Source: Acidimicrobiaceae bacterium (GTDB lineage: Bacteria > Actinomycetota > Acidimicrobiia > Acidimicrobiales > RAAP-2). From it: a DNA stretch of 43,321 nt. A program made the translations under genes and the position numbers. How positions within the stretch are numbered: the first letter of the stretch is position 1; every line of letters begins with the position of its first letter. Positions 24,960 through 35,124 of the stretch are shown one piece after another. The stretch spans positions 1 to 43,321 of the forward strand of contig PLZF01000044.1 in the NCBI GenBank assembly GCA_003152015.1, given 5' to 3'. The notes beneath the pieces were generated by a model, which worked only from the letters and a program-made list of their open reading frames with translations, had not been told where the DNA came from and did no database searches.

Positions 24960-26108
24960 ATGCCCTTCGCCAGTGCCCTGTCCGAGCACCCCATACCGTC
25001 ACTGGCCACCGGCGAGGTGGTCGGTGCCGTCCTCGAAGCCATCGGGGAGCGCCCGGACATCGTGTTCCTCTCGGTCACCCGCCCCCACGCCGGCACCCTC
25101 GACGACATCGTCTCCACGGTGGCATCGGTACTTCATCCCATGGTCATGATCGGCTGTGCGGCGGAGTCAGTAGTGGGGACCGGCCATGAAATCGAGGAAA
25201 CGCCGGCCATCAGCCTGTGGGCCGGTCGGGTGGGCCCTCTTATGCCAGTCACACTGAAGGCAAGCCGGTCTGCCGATGACACCTGGCATTTCTCCGGTTG
25301 GCCGGACAACATCACCATCGAGCCGACCGCCCTCATCCTTGTCGCTGATCCCTTCACCTTTCCGGTCGACCAGTTCTTGAGCTGGATAGGCGATCGTCAC
25401 CCCGGACTCCCGGTCATCGGCGGAAATGCGTCGGCCGCGCTCGGGCCCGGGGGAAGCCGGTTGATCGCCGGTGACCGGACGCTCAATGAAGGGGCAGTGG
25501 GCGTGCTCATCGGTTCGGGAGTGGAGATCGAGGCGGTGGTATCCCAGGGATGCAGGCCCTACGGCCAACCACTAACCGTGACCAAGTCGGACCGCAACAT
25601 CATGTACGAAGTGGCTGGAACCCCGGCCATCGAATGCATGGTCGATCAGATGAAGCATGGTCTTTCTCCGGTAGAAATCGCCGCTCTGGAGAACAACGGC
25701 CTCCACATCGGACGCCTGATCGACGAGCATCTCGATCAACCCGGACCAGGCGACTACCTCGTCCGCACCGTGATCGGGGTGGACCGCAGTACCGGGGCGA
25801 TGGCGGTGGACGATCGGGTTCCCCTGGGCAGCACGGTCCGTTTTCATCTGCGAGACGCCGAATCGGCCGATCGCGATCTTCACGCCCTCCTCGACGGTCG
25901 GCGCGCCGATGGGGCACTGCTGTTCACCTGCAACGGGCGGGGCACCCGCCTGTTCGATGAGCCTCACCACGACGTCTCGGTCCTGGCTGGACAGGTCGGG
26001 GCTGTTCCGGTGGGTGGCTTCTTCGCAGCCGGAGAGGCAGGTCCGGTGGGGGGCCGGAATTTTATCCACAGTTTCACCGCCTCGATCGCCCTGTTTCGGG
26101 ACAGGTGA
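24960..26108 (+). CDS. FIST-domain sensory protein (stand-alone)
   Basis: 382 residues from ATG 24960; no clear Shine-Dalgarno, possibly leaderless. It contains FIST N (about 35-215: MIGCAAESVVGTGHEIE, PGLPVIGGNASAALGPGG, NEGAVGVLIGSGVEIEAVVS) and FIST C (about 220-365: LLFTCNGRGTRLFDEPHHD, then VPVGGFFAAGEAGPVGGRNF). FIST domains are predicted small-ligand sensors, suggested for amino acids, usually fused to signalling outputs. Here there is no attached kinase, GGDEF or methyl-accepting domain. The two-component pair lies one gene upstream on the same strand and a partnership is conceivable. Confidence 0.9.
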   Translation: MPFASALSEHPIPSLATGEVVGAVLEAIGERPDIVFLSVTRPHAGTLDDIVSTVASVLHPMVMIGCAAESVVGTGHEIEETPAISLWAGRVGPLMPVTLKASRSADDTWHFSGWPDNITIEPTALILVADPFTFPVDQFLSWIGDRHPGLPVIGGNASAALGPGGSRLIAGDRTLNEGAVGVLIGSGVEIEAVVSQGCRPYGQPLTVTKSDRNIMYEVAGTPAIECMVDQMKHGLSPVEIAALENNGLHIGRLIDEHLDQPGPGDYLVRTVIGVDRSTGAMAVDDRVPLGSTVRFHLRDAESADRDLHALLDGRRADGALLFTCNGRGTRLFDEPHHDVSVLAGQVGAVPVGGFFAAGEAGPVGGRNFIHSFTASIALFRDR

Positions 26109-26185
26109 CCGGATCGGTTCCACCACCCGGAATCACTGACCGTCGGCTTCACCAATCGGGCCTTCGGCCGATAGGGTGACCTTTG

Positions 26186-28207
26186 ATGACGGTGACCACC
26201 CCCTTGACGCCCGACGTCCCTCGTGACACCGACCTTGAGCAACTCGGGATCAACGTGATCCGGGGATTGGCCATGGATGCTCCCCGAGCCGCAAGCTCCG
26301 GCCACCCGGGAACGGCGATGGCACTGGCACCGCTGGCCCACGTGTTGTTCACCCGGGTCATGCGGCACGACCCTTCCGAGCCCCTCTGGCCCGACCGCGA
26401 CCGGTTTGTCCTGTCCAACGGTCATGCCTCGATCCTGTTGTACTCCATGCTCCATCTCTGTGGATACGGGCTGACCCTTGACGACCTCCGGGCCTTCCGG
26501 CAGTTCGGAAGTCACACTCCCGGGCATCCCGAGATCCACCTGACTCCGGGGTTGGAGGTCACCACCGGTCCTCTCGGCCAGGGATTCGCCAATGGTGTCG
26601 GCATGGGGATCGCCGAGCGGTGGTTGCGATCCCACTTCTCTCCCGAGATCGTCGACCACCACACCTACGTCATCGCCGGAGACGGATGCTTGGAGGAGGG
26701 TATCTCCCACGAGGCCGCCTCTCTGGCCGGTCATCTCGCTCTCGGACGCTTGGTGTACATCTACGACGATAACCACATCACCATCGACGGTCCCACCGAG
26801 CTCTCCTACTCGGACAATGTGGCCGAGCGATTTTCCGCTTACGGATGGGGGGTGGACAACATCGGCGAGGTGGCCAATGATGTCGATGCCATCGAGGCCG
26901 CCCTGACCCGGGCCAAGGCCGACGAGGACCGGCCAACCTTGATCATCCTCCGCAGTCACATCGGGTATCCGTCTCCCCACCTGACCGATACCGCCAAGGC
27001 CCACGGTGACCCGTTCAGCGTGGAAGAGATCCGGCTCACAAAAGAGATTCTCGGGCTCAACGTCGACGAGACATTCTGGGTCCCGGATGCGGTGCTCGAT
27101 CTCTACCGCCGGTGCATTCCGCGGGGCCAGGCATTCCGAGGAGCTTGGCAGGAGCGAATGGAGCAGTGGGATGGCGACAAGGCCGTCTGGGACGCGGCTC
27201 AACGGGGGCACGGCCTCGACGGCTGGGAATCGAAACTGCCCTCGTTCACTCCCGACGATGGTCCGATGGCCACCCGACAAGCCATGAAGGCTTGCCTCGA
27301 TGCCACCGGAGACGTCATCCCCGGCGTCATTCCCGGGAGCGCTGACCTCACCGGCAATACAGGCATGGCCATGGAAGGCGGCCTGGCCCAATCGGTCGAG
27401 GAGCCGGGTGGCAGCCTCATCCACTACGGGATACGTGAGCACGGCATGGGCGGTGTCATGACAGGCATCGCCTCCCACGGCGGCATGCTTCCGATCGGTG
27501 GCACCTTCTTTGTGTTCAGCGACTACATGCGCGGAGCAGTGCGGGTCGCAGCACTCTCGGAAACCCACGTGGTGTACTCGTGGACCCACGACTCCATCGG
27601 TCTGGGCGAGGACGGGCCGACCCACCAACCGATCGAACAGCTGGCCGCCATGCGGGCCATGCCCCAGCTCAGGGTGATCCGGCCGGCTGACGCCAACGAG
27701 ATGTCGCAGGCGTGGAAAATCGCCGTCAACAGCGACGGTCCCACCGCGTTGATCCTGACCCGTCAGAAGGTCCCCGTACTGTCAGAGACCGTCGAACGCG
27801 CCGAGAAGGGCGTCGAGCGAGGCGGATATGTCCTTCGTGACCCCGACCCTGGCGCTCCCGATATCGTCCTCATCGGAACCGGAAGCGAAGTCCACGTCTG
27901 TCTCGGCGCGGCAGACCTGTTGGCGGCCGGAGGAGTAACTGCCCAAGTGGTATCCCTGCCTTCATGGGATCTCTTCGCTCGACAAACCGAGACCTACCGG
28001 AACGAAGTGCTGCCGGCCGGTATCCTCCGGCTCAGCGTCGAAGCTGCCTCCTCGTTCGGCTGGGATCGCTATGCCGACGCCTTCGTGGCCATCGACCACT
28101 TCGGTGCCTCGGCACCCGGAGAGGTCAACATGCACGAGTTCGGCTTTACCCCCGAGCACGTTGCCGAACGGGCCAACCAACTCCTTGCCGGCCGACCTGC
28201 TTCTTGA
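26186..28207 (+). CDS. tkt: Transketolase
   Basis: The start was set to ATG 26186 (673 residues), with AGGGTGA 7 bases upstream; the TTG one codon earlier is less likely. It is a thiamine-diphosphate enzyme moving two-carbon units between sugar phosphates. Motifs: SSGHPGTAMALAPLAHVLFT, SNGHASILLYSMLHL, the ThDP/Mg motif GDGCLEEGISHEAASLAG, YDDNHITIDG, and in the second half IREHGMGGVMTGIA and SIGLGEDGPTHQPIEQLA. It is the first gene of tkt-tal-gnd-zwf-pgl. Confidence 0.97.
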   Translation: MTVTTPLTPDVPRDTDLEQLGINVIRGLAMDAPRAASSGHPGTAMALAPLAHVLFTRVMRHDPSEPLWPDRDRFVLSNGHASILLYSMLHLCGYGLTLDDLRAFRQFGSHTPGHPEIHLTPGLEVTTGPLGQGFANGVGMGIAERWLRSHFSPEIVDHHTYVIAGDGCLEEGISHEAASLAGHLALGRLVYIYDDNHITIDGPTELSYSDNVAERFSAYGWGVDNIGEVANDVDAIEAALTRAKADEDRPTLIILRSHIGYPSPHLTDTAKAHGDPFSVEEIRLTKEILGLNVDETFWVPDAVLDLYRRCIPRGQAFRGAWQERMEQWDGDKAVWDAAQRGHGLDGWESKLPSFTPDDGPMATRQAMKACLDATGDVIPGVIPGSADLTGNTGMAMEGGLAQSVEEPGGSLIHYGIREHGMGGVMTGIASHGGMLPIGGTFFVFSDYMRGAVRVAALSETHVVYSWTHDSIGLGEDGPTHQPIEQLAAMRAMPQLRVIRPADANEMSQAWKIAVNSDGPTALILTRQKVPVLSETVERAEKGVERGGYVLRDPDPGAPDIVLIGTGSEVHVCLGAADLLAAGGVTAQVVSLPSWDLFARQTETYRNEVLPAGILRLSVEAASSFGWDRYADAFVAIDHFGASAPGEVNMHEFGFTPEHVAERANQLLAGRPAS

Positions 28208-28249
28208 CCAACAGGGGTCGGTCATCCCAAAGATGTCGAAAGGACAACC

Positions 28250-29359
28250 GTGACCAAGCTCAATGATCTCCATGTTCATCAGGGGCAGAGCCCGTGGTTG
28301 GACAACCTCCGCCGCGATTGGCTCCAGAACGGCAAGCTGGCCGAGTTGGTCAGCGAGGGTATCCGCGGGGTGACGTCCAATCCGACCATCTTCGCCAAGG
28401 CGATCTCGGGCCAGGACACCTACGACGAAGGGTTCAAGTCCCTCATCGCCACCACGTCAGTGGAAGACGCATACTGGGACCTGGTCATCGACGACATCAA
28501 CAACGCGCTCGCAATCCTCCGGCCGGTGTACGACTCGTCGAATGGCGGCGATGGCTATGTCTCGGTAGAGGTGGCCCCATCACTGGCCCACGACACCGGC
28601 GGAACCATCGACGCCGCCCGGGGTCTCCATGAGCGGATCAACCAACCCAACGTTTTGGTCAAGATCCCGGCCACCGCGGAAGGGATCCCGGCCATCCAAA
28701 AAATGATCTCCGAGGGACGGAGCATCAATGTCACGTTGATCTTCAGCATCTCGCGCTACGACCAGGTCATCGAGGCCTATATCTCGGGCCTCGAGGCGTA
28801 CGCCGCGTCGGGCGCCTCTGACCTCTCGGCGGTGGCCAGCGTCGGCTCATTCTTCGTAAGCAGAGTCGACACCGAAGTGGACCGGCGGATCGAGGCGGTG
28901 GCCGGACAAGACGGTGATCTCCTCGGGCTACGCGGACGGGCCGCAGTCGCCCAGGCGCGCCAGGCGTTCCGGTTGTTCACCCAGCGCTTCTCGGGCAAGC
29001 GTTGGGATGCCCTCGCCGCCAAGGGAGCCCACGTGCAGCGCCCGCTATGGGCGTCCACCTCCACCAAGAACCCGGCGTACCCTGACCTGGCCTACGTCGA
29101 TACCCTCATCGGGCCCGACACCGTCAACACATTGCCGGATGCCACCATCACGGCCTTTCTTGATCACGGCACGGTGTCCCGGACCATCGACGCCGACTTC
29201 ACCGGAGCCGACCAGGTGATGTCGGCGTTGGCCGATGCCGGAATCGATATGGAGGACGTGGGACAGACACTCGAGTCCGAAGGGGTCGCATCATTCTCCA
29301 AGTCCTTCGACGAGTTGATGCAATCCCTGACGGACAAGGCGAATGCGCTGGGTGCGTGA
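28250..29359 (+). CDS. tal: Transaldolase
   Basis: 369 residues from GTG 28250, with AAAGGA just upstream. It transfers dihydroxyacetone units in the non-oxidative pentose phosphate pathway. The Schiff-base Lys138 lies in VLVKIPATAEGIPA; GVTSNPTIFAKAI near the N-terminus and FFVSRVDTEVD are further signatures. The length is that of the long actinobacterial transaldolase subfamily. It follows tkt by 42 bp and precedes gnd by about 50 bp. Confidence 0.96.
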   Translation: MTKLNDLHVHQGQSPWLDNLRRDWLQNGKLAELVSEGIRGVTSNPTIFAKAISGQDTYDEGFKSLIATTSVEDAYWDLVIDDINNALAILRPVYDSSNGGDGYVSVEVAPSLAHDTGGTIDAARGLHERINQPNVLVKIPATAEGIPAIQKMISEGRSINVTLIFSISRYDQVIEAYISGLEAYAASGASDLSAVASVGSFFVSRVDTEVDRRIEAVAGQDGDLLGLRGRAAVAQARQAFRLFTQRFSGKRWDALAAKGAHVQRPLWASTSTKNPAYPDLAYVDTLIGPDTVNTLPDATITAFLDHGTVSRTIDADFTGADQVMSALADAGIDMEDVGQTLESEGVASFSKSFDELMQSLTDKANALGA

Positions 29360-29408
29360 TGTACCCCAATCTGATGTCCGCCATTCTGAAGACAGTGAGG
29401 CACGGATC

Positions 29409-30344
29409 ATGAAGATCGCCATGGTCGGCTTGGGCAAGATGGGCGCCAACATGACCCAACGCCTTATCGAGCACGGGATCGAAGTCGTCGCCTTCGATGT
29501 CTCCGACAAGGCCAGAGAGGCGGCAGCCGCGTTCGGCGCCGACCCGGCGACCACGCTCGAAGAGATGACGTCGAAGCTGCCCACTCCGCGGGTGGCCTGG
29601 GTCATGGTTCCCGCCGGCGAGGCCACCAACTCCACCATCACCACGTTGGCTGGACTGTTCGAGTCGGGTGATGTGATCATCGATGGTGGAAACTCCAACT
29701 ACAAGGAGACAGCACCACTGGTGGAGTCGTTGGCAGCCCAGGGCATTGCCCTGGTCGACGCCGGGACCTCCGGGGGAATTTGGGGACTCAAGGAGGGCTA
29801 CTGCCTCATGGTCGGAGGCACCAAGGAAGCTGTGGCCATCGCCGAGCCCGTGTTTGTGGCCCTGGCTCCCGAGGGCGGGTACGCCCACGTCGGTCCTCCC
29901 GGAGCTGGGCATTTCGTCAAAATGGTGCACAACGGTATCGAGTACGGCCTCATGCAGGCGTACGCCGAGGGTTTCGAGATCATGTCGGAGGCACCCGAAT
30001 TCGACCTCGACCTGCACGAGATCTCCGCCATCTGGCGGTACGGTTCGGTCGTCCGGAGCTGGCTCCTCGAACTGGCCGAACGGGCCCTCCGCCCCGAGTC
30101 CGGCTTCGACCAGATCGAAGGCGTCGTCGTTGACTCCGGAGAAGGGCGATGGACTGTCGAAGAGGCCATCAATCGAGGAGTCTCCGCCCCGGTGATTTCT
30201 TCGGCCTTGTTCGCCAGGTTCGCGTCCCAAAAGAAGGACGCATTCGGCCTCCGGCTCATCTCCGCCCTCCGTAACCAGTTCGGTGGCCACGCCTTCACTA
30301 CCGCCGCCGGGACCCAGGGCGGCGAAACTTCCACACCCACGTGA
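29409..30344 (+). CDS. gnd: 6-Phosphogluconate dehydrogenase, short (NAD-type) form
   Basis: The start was set to ATG 29409 (311 residues), with GAGG at 29397-29400 and the Rossmann motif [11 protein letters not shown] directly at the N-terminus; an upstream ATG at 29343 overlaps tal. Motifs: [32 protein letters not shown] and the catalytic Lys171 in [20 protein letters not shown]. The length (about 300, not 470) marks the short subfamily, which is often NAD-preferring; cofactor use is not proven here. Its stop overlaps the zwf start by GTGA, so translation is coupled. Confidence 0.93.
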   Translation: MKIAMVGLGKMGANMTQRLIEHGIEVVAFDVSDKAREAAAAFGADPATTLEEMTSKLPTPRVAWVMVPAGEATNSTITTLAGLFESGDVIIDGGNSNYKETAPLVESLAAQGIALVDAGTSGGIWGLKEGYCLMVGGTKEAVAIAEPVFVALAPEGGYAHVGPPGAGHFVKMVHNGIEYGLMQAYAEGFEIMSEAPEFDLDLHEISAIWRYGSVVRSWLLELAERALRPESGFDQIEGVVVDSGEGRWTVEEAINRGVSAPVISSALFARFASQKKDAFGLRLISALRNQFGGHAFTTAAGTQGGETSTPT

Positions 30345-31927
30345 GCGACTCGGAGAGTACTTCAAGCGAAGCCAAGGGAAAGAAGCGGACTCTGGCTCCG
30401 GTACTGTCAAAAGCCCCGCCGGTGGCCCTGGTTATTTTCGGCGCCTCAGGCGACCTCACCGCTCGAAAGATACTTCCGGCGCTCTCGCGGCTGGCCGACC
30501 GGGGGGTGCTCGACGACGGGTTCACCGTCATCGGCGTCGCCCGGACCGAGTGGACCGACGAGGAGTTCCGGGCCTACGTGGCCGAGGCTACCCCTGACGG
30601 TGGGCCCAAGTGGAAGGCAGTCACCGAACGGTTCAAGTACGTCACCGGTGAGTACGACCATCCCGATACGTTCGATCAACTGAAGTCCCACCTCGACGAA
30701 GCCGACCGGATCGACGGCACGGACGGCAACCGCCTCTACTACCTCGCCACCATTCCGAACGTGTTCGGCCTGGTGGCCGGCGCCCTGGCCACCCACGGTT
30801 GCGCGCAGCCGGCAACCGTGGACAACTTCTGCCGCTTGGTGGTGGAGAAGCCATACGGGCGGGATCTGCAGAGTGCCCTGGATCTGGACGAGCAGGTCCA
30901 TACCGCATTCGACGAGAGCCAGGTTTTTCGCATCGACCATTACATGGGGAAGGAGACTGTCCAGAACGTACTGGCGCTCCGCTTCGCCAATGCCATCTTC
31001 GAGCCGATCTGGAACCGCCGCTACGTCGAGCAAGTGCAGATCACCGTGGCCGAAAGTCTTGGCGTGGAACATCGCGGTGGGTTCTACGAGACAGCCGGGG
31101 CACTCCGGGACATCGTTCAAAACCACGTCATGCAGGTGCTGGCCCTCACCCTCATGGAGTCGCCCACCAGCACCGACGCCGACAGGGTGCGTGACGAGAA
31201 GGTCAAGCTCCTTCAGGCCATTGCCATCCCCACCCCTGATGAAGCCGTCGATAGATCGGTACGGGGCCAGTACACCGCCGGAACCATCGACGGCGAAGAT
31301 GTCATCGGATACCGCCAAGAGGAGGATGTCTCCCCCGACAGTCAGACCGAGACGTACCTCGCCCTGCGCCTCAGCGTGAACAACTGGAGATGGGAGGGCG
31401 TGCCCATCCATGTGCGCACCGGTAAGAGGCTCCCGGCTCGGGTCACCGAAGTGGTACTCCAGTTCAGGCGGGCGCCCTTTCTCCTGTTCGATCAACGGAC
31501 CAGCCGAGACCTCCGTCCCAATGCACTCATCTTGCGCATTCAGCCCGACGAGGGGATCAGCCTCGAGTTCGGAGCCAAGGTCCCCGGCGAGAAGTTCCAT
31601 ATCCGTTCGGTGGCGATGGACTTCTCCTACGCTGAAGCGTTTGCCGGCACCGAAGCCGCCGACGGCTACGAACGACTCCTGCACGATGCCATGGTCGGCG
31701 ATGCCACCTTGTTCATCCGGTCCGACGAAGTACAGCAAGCCTGGCGGATCGTCGACCCCTACATGCAGGCGTGGTCGGAGCCAGGCGGCGCACTGCACAC
31801 GTACGCTGCCGGGACCTGGGGGCCTCATCTGGCGGAGATACTGGTGGAACGATCGGGCAATGCCTGGCGTAACCCGGTGATCGACCTCGAGCTCGCCGGA
31901 GGCCGAGTGACTGAACTTCCGCAATGA
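30341..31927 (+). CDS. zwf: Glucose-6-phosphate 1-dehydrogenase
   Basis: 528 residues from GTG 30341, overlapping the gnd stop. It oxidises glucose 6-phosphate to the lactone. The nucleotide-binding [17 protein letters not shown] (about 28-44), the substrate motif RIDHYMGKE (197-205) and [19 protein letters not shown] are present. The first 20 or so residues are a Ser/Lys-rich, probably disordered leader. In many actinobacteria zwf is followed by opcA, encoding its assembly factor; here it is followed directly by pgl. Confidence 0.96.
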   Translation: MSDSESTSSEAKGKKRTLAPVLSKAPPVALVIFGASGDLTARKILPALSRLADRGVLDDGFTVIGVARTEWTDEEFRAYVAEATPDGGPKWKAVTERFKYVTGEYDHPDTFDQLKSHLDEADRIDGTDGNRLYYLATIPNVFGLVAGALATHGCAQPATVDNFCRLVVEKPYGRDLQSALDLDEQVHTAFDESQVFRIDHYMGKETVQNVLALRFANAIFEPIWNRRYVEQVQITVAESLGVEHRGGFYETAGALRDIVQNHVMQVLALTLMESPTSTDADRVRDEKVKLLQAIAIPTPDEAVDRSVRGQYTAGTIDGEDVIGYRQEEDVSPDSQTETYLALRLSVNNWRWEGVPIHVRTGKRLPARVTEVVLQFRRAPFLLFDQRTSRDLRPNALILRIQPDEGISLEFGAKVPGEKFHIRSVAMDFSYAEAFAGTEAADGYERLLHDAMVGDATLFIRSDEVQQAWRIVDPYMQAWSEPGGALHTYAAGTWGPHLAEILVERSGNAWRNPVIDLELAGGRVTELPQ

Positions 31928-31943
31928 CGGTAGACCCATCGCC

Positions 31944-32634
31944 ATGATCGGCGGGGTGCAGGTTGTGGATTCGGTGGCCGATGGCTTTGCCACCCTGGTC
32001 AGCGGCGTCTTGGCTCGCCCCGACGTGGTGGGTTCTCCCTGTTCTTGTCCGGGGGGTCGACCGCTGGCGAGGCCTACCAACGCCTGGCCCATAGATCGGC
32101 GAAGACAGTGGATTGGGCCAGCGTCGACGCTTATTGGGGCGATGAGCGGTGTGTGCCGATCGACCACGATGACTCCAACCATCGGCTCTCCCACCAGAAC
32201 CTCCTCGACCAGGTGGGGCCGTTGCGATCGGACCATCCGATGTACCGATCGGGAACGCCTGCTGACGACGCCGCCGACTACCAACATCAGTTGAGCGAAT
32301 TATCGTCGTTCGACCTGGTCCATTTGGGCATGGGCCCCGACGGGCACTGCGCCTCCCTCTTCCCGGGTTCGGATGCACTCGACATCGAGGACCCCGGCAT
32401 CCAGGTAGTTGCCAATCGCGACCCGGACGCCAACAATCCATACGATCGGATTACCCTCACCCTTCCCGCCATCGCCCGCGCTCGCCTGGTTGTCTTTACG
32501 GTGGCCGGAACATCCAAGCGCCACGCCTTCTCCCAGATCATCTCCGGAGATGATCTGCCGGCAGCCAGGGTGCCTGCGGATGAAGGGTATGGCTGGTCGA
32601 CGCCGACGGTGAGGGTGACAGTGTTACTTCCTGA
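31944..32634 (+). pseudogene. pgl: 6-Phosphogluconolactonase, broken by two single-base frameshifts
   Basis: The N-terminal piece starts at ATG 31944 (VQVVDSVADGFATLVSGVLA). Near 32030-32035 the family sequence jumps one frame to FSLFLSGGSTAGEAYQRLA and continues through VDAYWGDERCVP, HLGMGPDGHCASLFPG and RARLVVFTVAG. Near 32583-32588 it jumps again; the conserved end WLVDADGEGDSVTS and stop (32632-32634) are in the third frame. Adding one base at each site gives 693 bases, a continuous 230-codon gene of normal length. Both sites lie in short homopolymer runs, so sequencing or assembly error is as likely as decay. Uncorrected, the second frame runs on to 32710 with unrelated sequence. The enzyme hydrolyses the lactone made by Zwf. 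Confidence 0.85.
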
Positions 32635-32733
32635 GCATGCCCACCCGGCCTCGGCCGGCCCGCCCACCCCCGTCGCCCTGTCCGCATGGCCAGTCCGGTC
32701 AGGGCCATGACCACCTCCGGTAAGGTGGCGGCG

Positions 32734-35115
32734 ATGCCCGCTGACCATGGCTCTTTCTCGGCGCTCGCGGAGGTCTCGACCTCTGCGGTACTCGACATGG
32801 ATGACCTTCTCCGTGCCGATCTGTCGACGCTCCAAGCGCGGGCTCGCCAGATCCGCGACGGCATCCACGGCAACCGTGTCACCTTCTCCCCCAAGGTGTT
32901 CATCCCCCTCACCATGTTGTGTCGGGATCGTTGCGGTTACTGCACGTTCGCCAAAGCACCGGCCCGGGTGGAGTCCCCGTACCTCTCCATCGACGATGTG
33001 CTCGACATCGCCCGTGCCGGGCGGGCAGCCGGATGTCACGAGGCACTGTTCACCTTGGGCGAGAGTCCCGAAGACCGGTATCCGGACGCCCGCCAATGGC
33101 TCAGCGATCGCGGCTACTCCTCCACCGTCGACTACCTGGTGGCCGCGTGCAAGGTGGTCCTCGATGAGACGGGGCTTCTCCCCCACGCCAACGCCGGTGC
33201 ATTGACGGGCGAAGAGTTGGCCCGGCTCCGGGATGTGTCAGCCAGCCAGGGCATGATGATCGAATCGCTGAATCCTGACCTGGCCGCGCACCGATCCGCC
33301 CCCGACAAGACCCCGGCCCGGCGTCTGGCCACGCTGGAAGCCGCCGGAGTGGCGGCTGTCCCCTTCACCACCGGCCTCCTGGTCGGCATCGGAGAATCGC
33401 GCCTGGACCGCATCGCCACCCTGCAAGCCATTGCCGACAGCCACCTGCGCCATGGCCATGTCCAAGAGGTCATCGTCCAGAACTTCCTGCCGAAACCGGG
33501 CACCTCGATGCACCAAGCACCCCCCTGTCCGCCCGATGAGCTCCTCTGGAGCATCGCGGTGGCACGGTTACTGCTTCCAGCCGGCATTCACCTACAGGCA
33601 CCTCCCAATCTCTCCGACGACCTGGCCTCGCTCTTGGCATCGGGAATCGACGACTGGGGTGGGGTGTCTCCTGTCACCGCCGATCACGTGAACCCCGAAC
33701 GCGCCTGGCCGGCACTCAGTATTCTGCGAGCCGCCACCGAGGCCGATGGACATACGCTGGCGCCGCGGCTGACCATCTATCCCGAGTTCGCGCTCGATCC
33801 CGATCGTTGGCTGGCCGACACCATGCGATTCCCCGTGCTCAACGCCTCGGACGCCGAGTCCCTGGGCAGAGACCATCCATGGAGTTCAGGAGGAGAGTCG
33901 CTCCCACCTGAGCTCCTCGGCCCCTTCACCGCTGCGGTGGATGGGAAACCACTGGTGGTGCCCCTCCCCTCCACCGGGAGCGCGGTTGGCGAAGTGCTGG
34001 CATCCGTGGAGGCCGGCGAGGAGGTGGACGAGGACCAGATCGTGACGCTCTTCGGTGCCCGTGGTCCTGAGGTCCGTTCCATCGCCGCCGTAGCTGACGC
34101 GCTTCGGGCCGAGATCATCGGCGACGAAGTGACGTTCGTCCTCAATCGCAACATCAACTACACCAACATATGCACCTTCAAATGCAAGTTCTGCGCGTTC
34201 TCCAAGGGCCCTCTGTCCCTCAACCTGAGAGGCACCCCCTATTTGTTGGAGCTCAGCGAAATCTCCGATCGGGTTCGCGAGGCCGAAGATCGCGGTGCCA
34301 CTGAAGTCTGTCTTCAGGGAGGTATCCACCCGAAATTCGACGGTGACTACTACCTCGAGGTGATCAAAGCCGTCCGAGAAGCGTCCGAGACGATTCACAT
34401 TCATGGCTTTTCCGCTCTGGAAGTAACCGAAGGAGCCAAGCGCAACGGTGTCTCGTTAGCCTCCTATCTTGCGACTCTGCGCGATGCCGGCCTCAAGACC
34501 CTTCCCGGCACCGCAGCCGAGATTCTCGACGACGAAATCCGGGCCGTTCTCTGCCCCGACAAGATCAACACCGAGGAGTGGCTCTACGCTCACCGGACCG
34601 CCCACGGTGTGGGACTGCGGTCGAACGTGACCATCATGTTCGGTGCCATCGAACACCCCCGTTCGTGGGCCCGCCATCTCACCCGGACCCGGGCGCTCCA
34701 ACGGGAGACGGGCGGGTTCACCGAGTTCGTGCCCCTCCCCTTTGTCCATATGGCCACGCCCATCTATCTGCAGAAGAAGTCACGACGCGGGCCCACCTTT
34801 CGGGAGACCCTGTTGATGCACGCGGTGGGACGGATCGCCTATCGCGACACCATTGAGAATATCCAGATCAGTTGGGCGAAGATGGGCGTCGAAGGGGTGC
34901 GTCAACTTCTCAGAGCCGGCGTCAACGACCTCGGGGGCACACTGATGGACGAGAACATCTCGCGGGCGGCCGGGGCGAGTCATGGTCAGATGATGGATGC
35001 CGAGGGATTCCGGTCCATTGTTGCCCCGCTGGGCCGCACCTTGGCCCAGCGCACCACCCTGTACGGGCGGGTTCCACCCGCCGCTGCCCATGCACTCGCC
35101 GCCGCCGCTTTCTGA
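32734..35115 (+). CDS. fbiC: FO synthase, CofG-CofH fusion (coenzyme F420 biosynthesis)
   Basis: The start was set to ATG 32734 (793 residues) because AAGGTGG lies about 6 bases upstream; earlier in-frame starts at 32686 and 32707 are less supported. It has two radical-SAM halves. The CofG half carries its cluster motif at Cys63, Cys67 and Cys70 (CRDRCGYC). The CofH half carries Cys480, Cys484 and Cys487 (CTFKCKFC), with GGIHPKFDGDYYLEVIK. Together they make the deazaflavin FO from a pyrimidine precursor and tyrosine. The fused form is typical of actinobacteria. It follows the pentose phosphate cluster, a meaningful neighbour if glucose 6-phosphate reduces F420 here, but no F420-dependent dehydrogenase is visible. 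Confidence 0.96.
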   Translation: MPADHGSFSALAEVSTSAVLDMDDLLRADLSTLQARARQIRDGIHGNRVTFSPKVFIPLTMLCRDRCGYCTFAKAPARVESPYLSIDDVLDIARAGRAAGCHEALFTLGESPEDRYPDARQWLSDRGYSSTVDYLVAACKVVLDETGLLPHANAGALTGEELARLRDVSASQGMMIESLNPDLAAHRSAPDKTPARRLATLEAAGVAAVPFTTGLLVGIGESRLDRIATLQAIADSHLRHGHVQEVIVQNFLPKPGTSMHQAPPCPPDELLWSIAVARLLLPAGIHLQAPPNLSDDLASLLASGIDDWGGVSPVTADHVNPERAWPALSILRAATEADGHTLAPRLTIYPEFALDPDRWLADTMRFPVLNASDAESLGRDHPWSSGGESLPPELLGPFTAAVDGKPLVVPLPSTGSAVGEVLASVEAGEEVDEDQIVTLFGARGPEVRSIAAVADALRAEIIGDEVTFVLNRNINYTNICTFKCKFCAFSKGPLSLNLRGTPYLLELSEISDRVREAEDRGATEVCLQGGIHPKFDGDYYLEVIKAVREASETIHIHGFSALEVTEGAKRNGVSLASYLATLRDAGLKTLPGTAAEILDDEIRAVLCPDKINTEEWLYAHRTAHGVGLRSNVTIMFGAIEHPRSWARHLTRTRALQRETGGFTEFVPLPFVHMATPIYLQKKSRRGPTFRETLLMHAVGRIAYRDTIENIQISWAKMGVEGVRQLLRAGVNDLGGTLMDENISRAAGASHGQMMDAEGFRSIVAPLGRTLAQRTTLYGRVPPAAAHALAAAAF

Positions 35116-35124
35116 CACCGCAAC

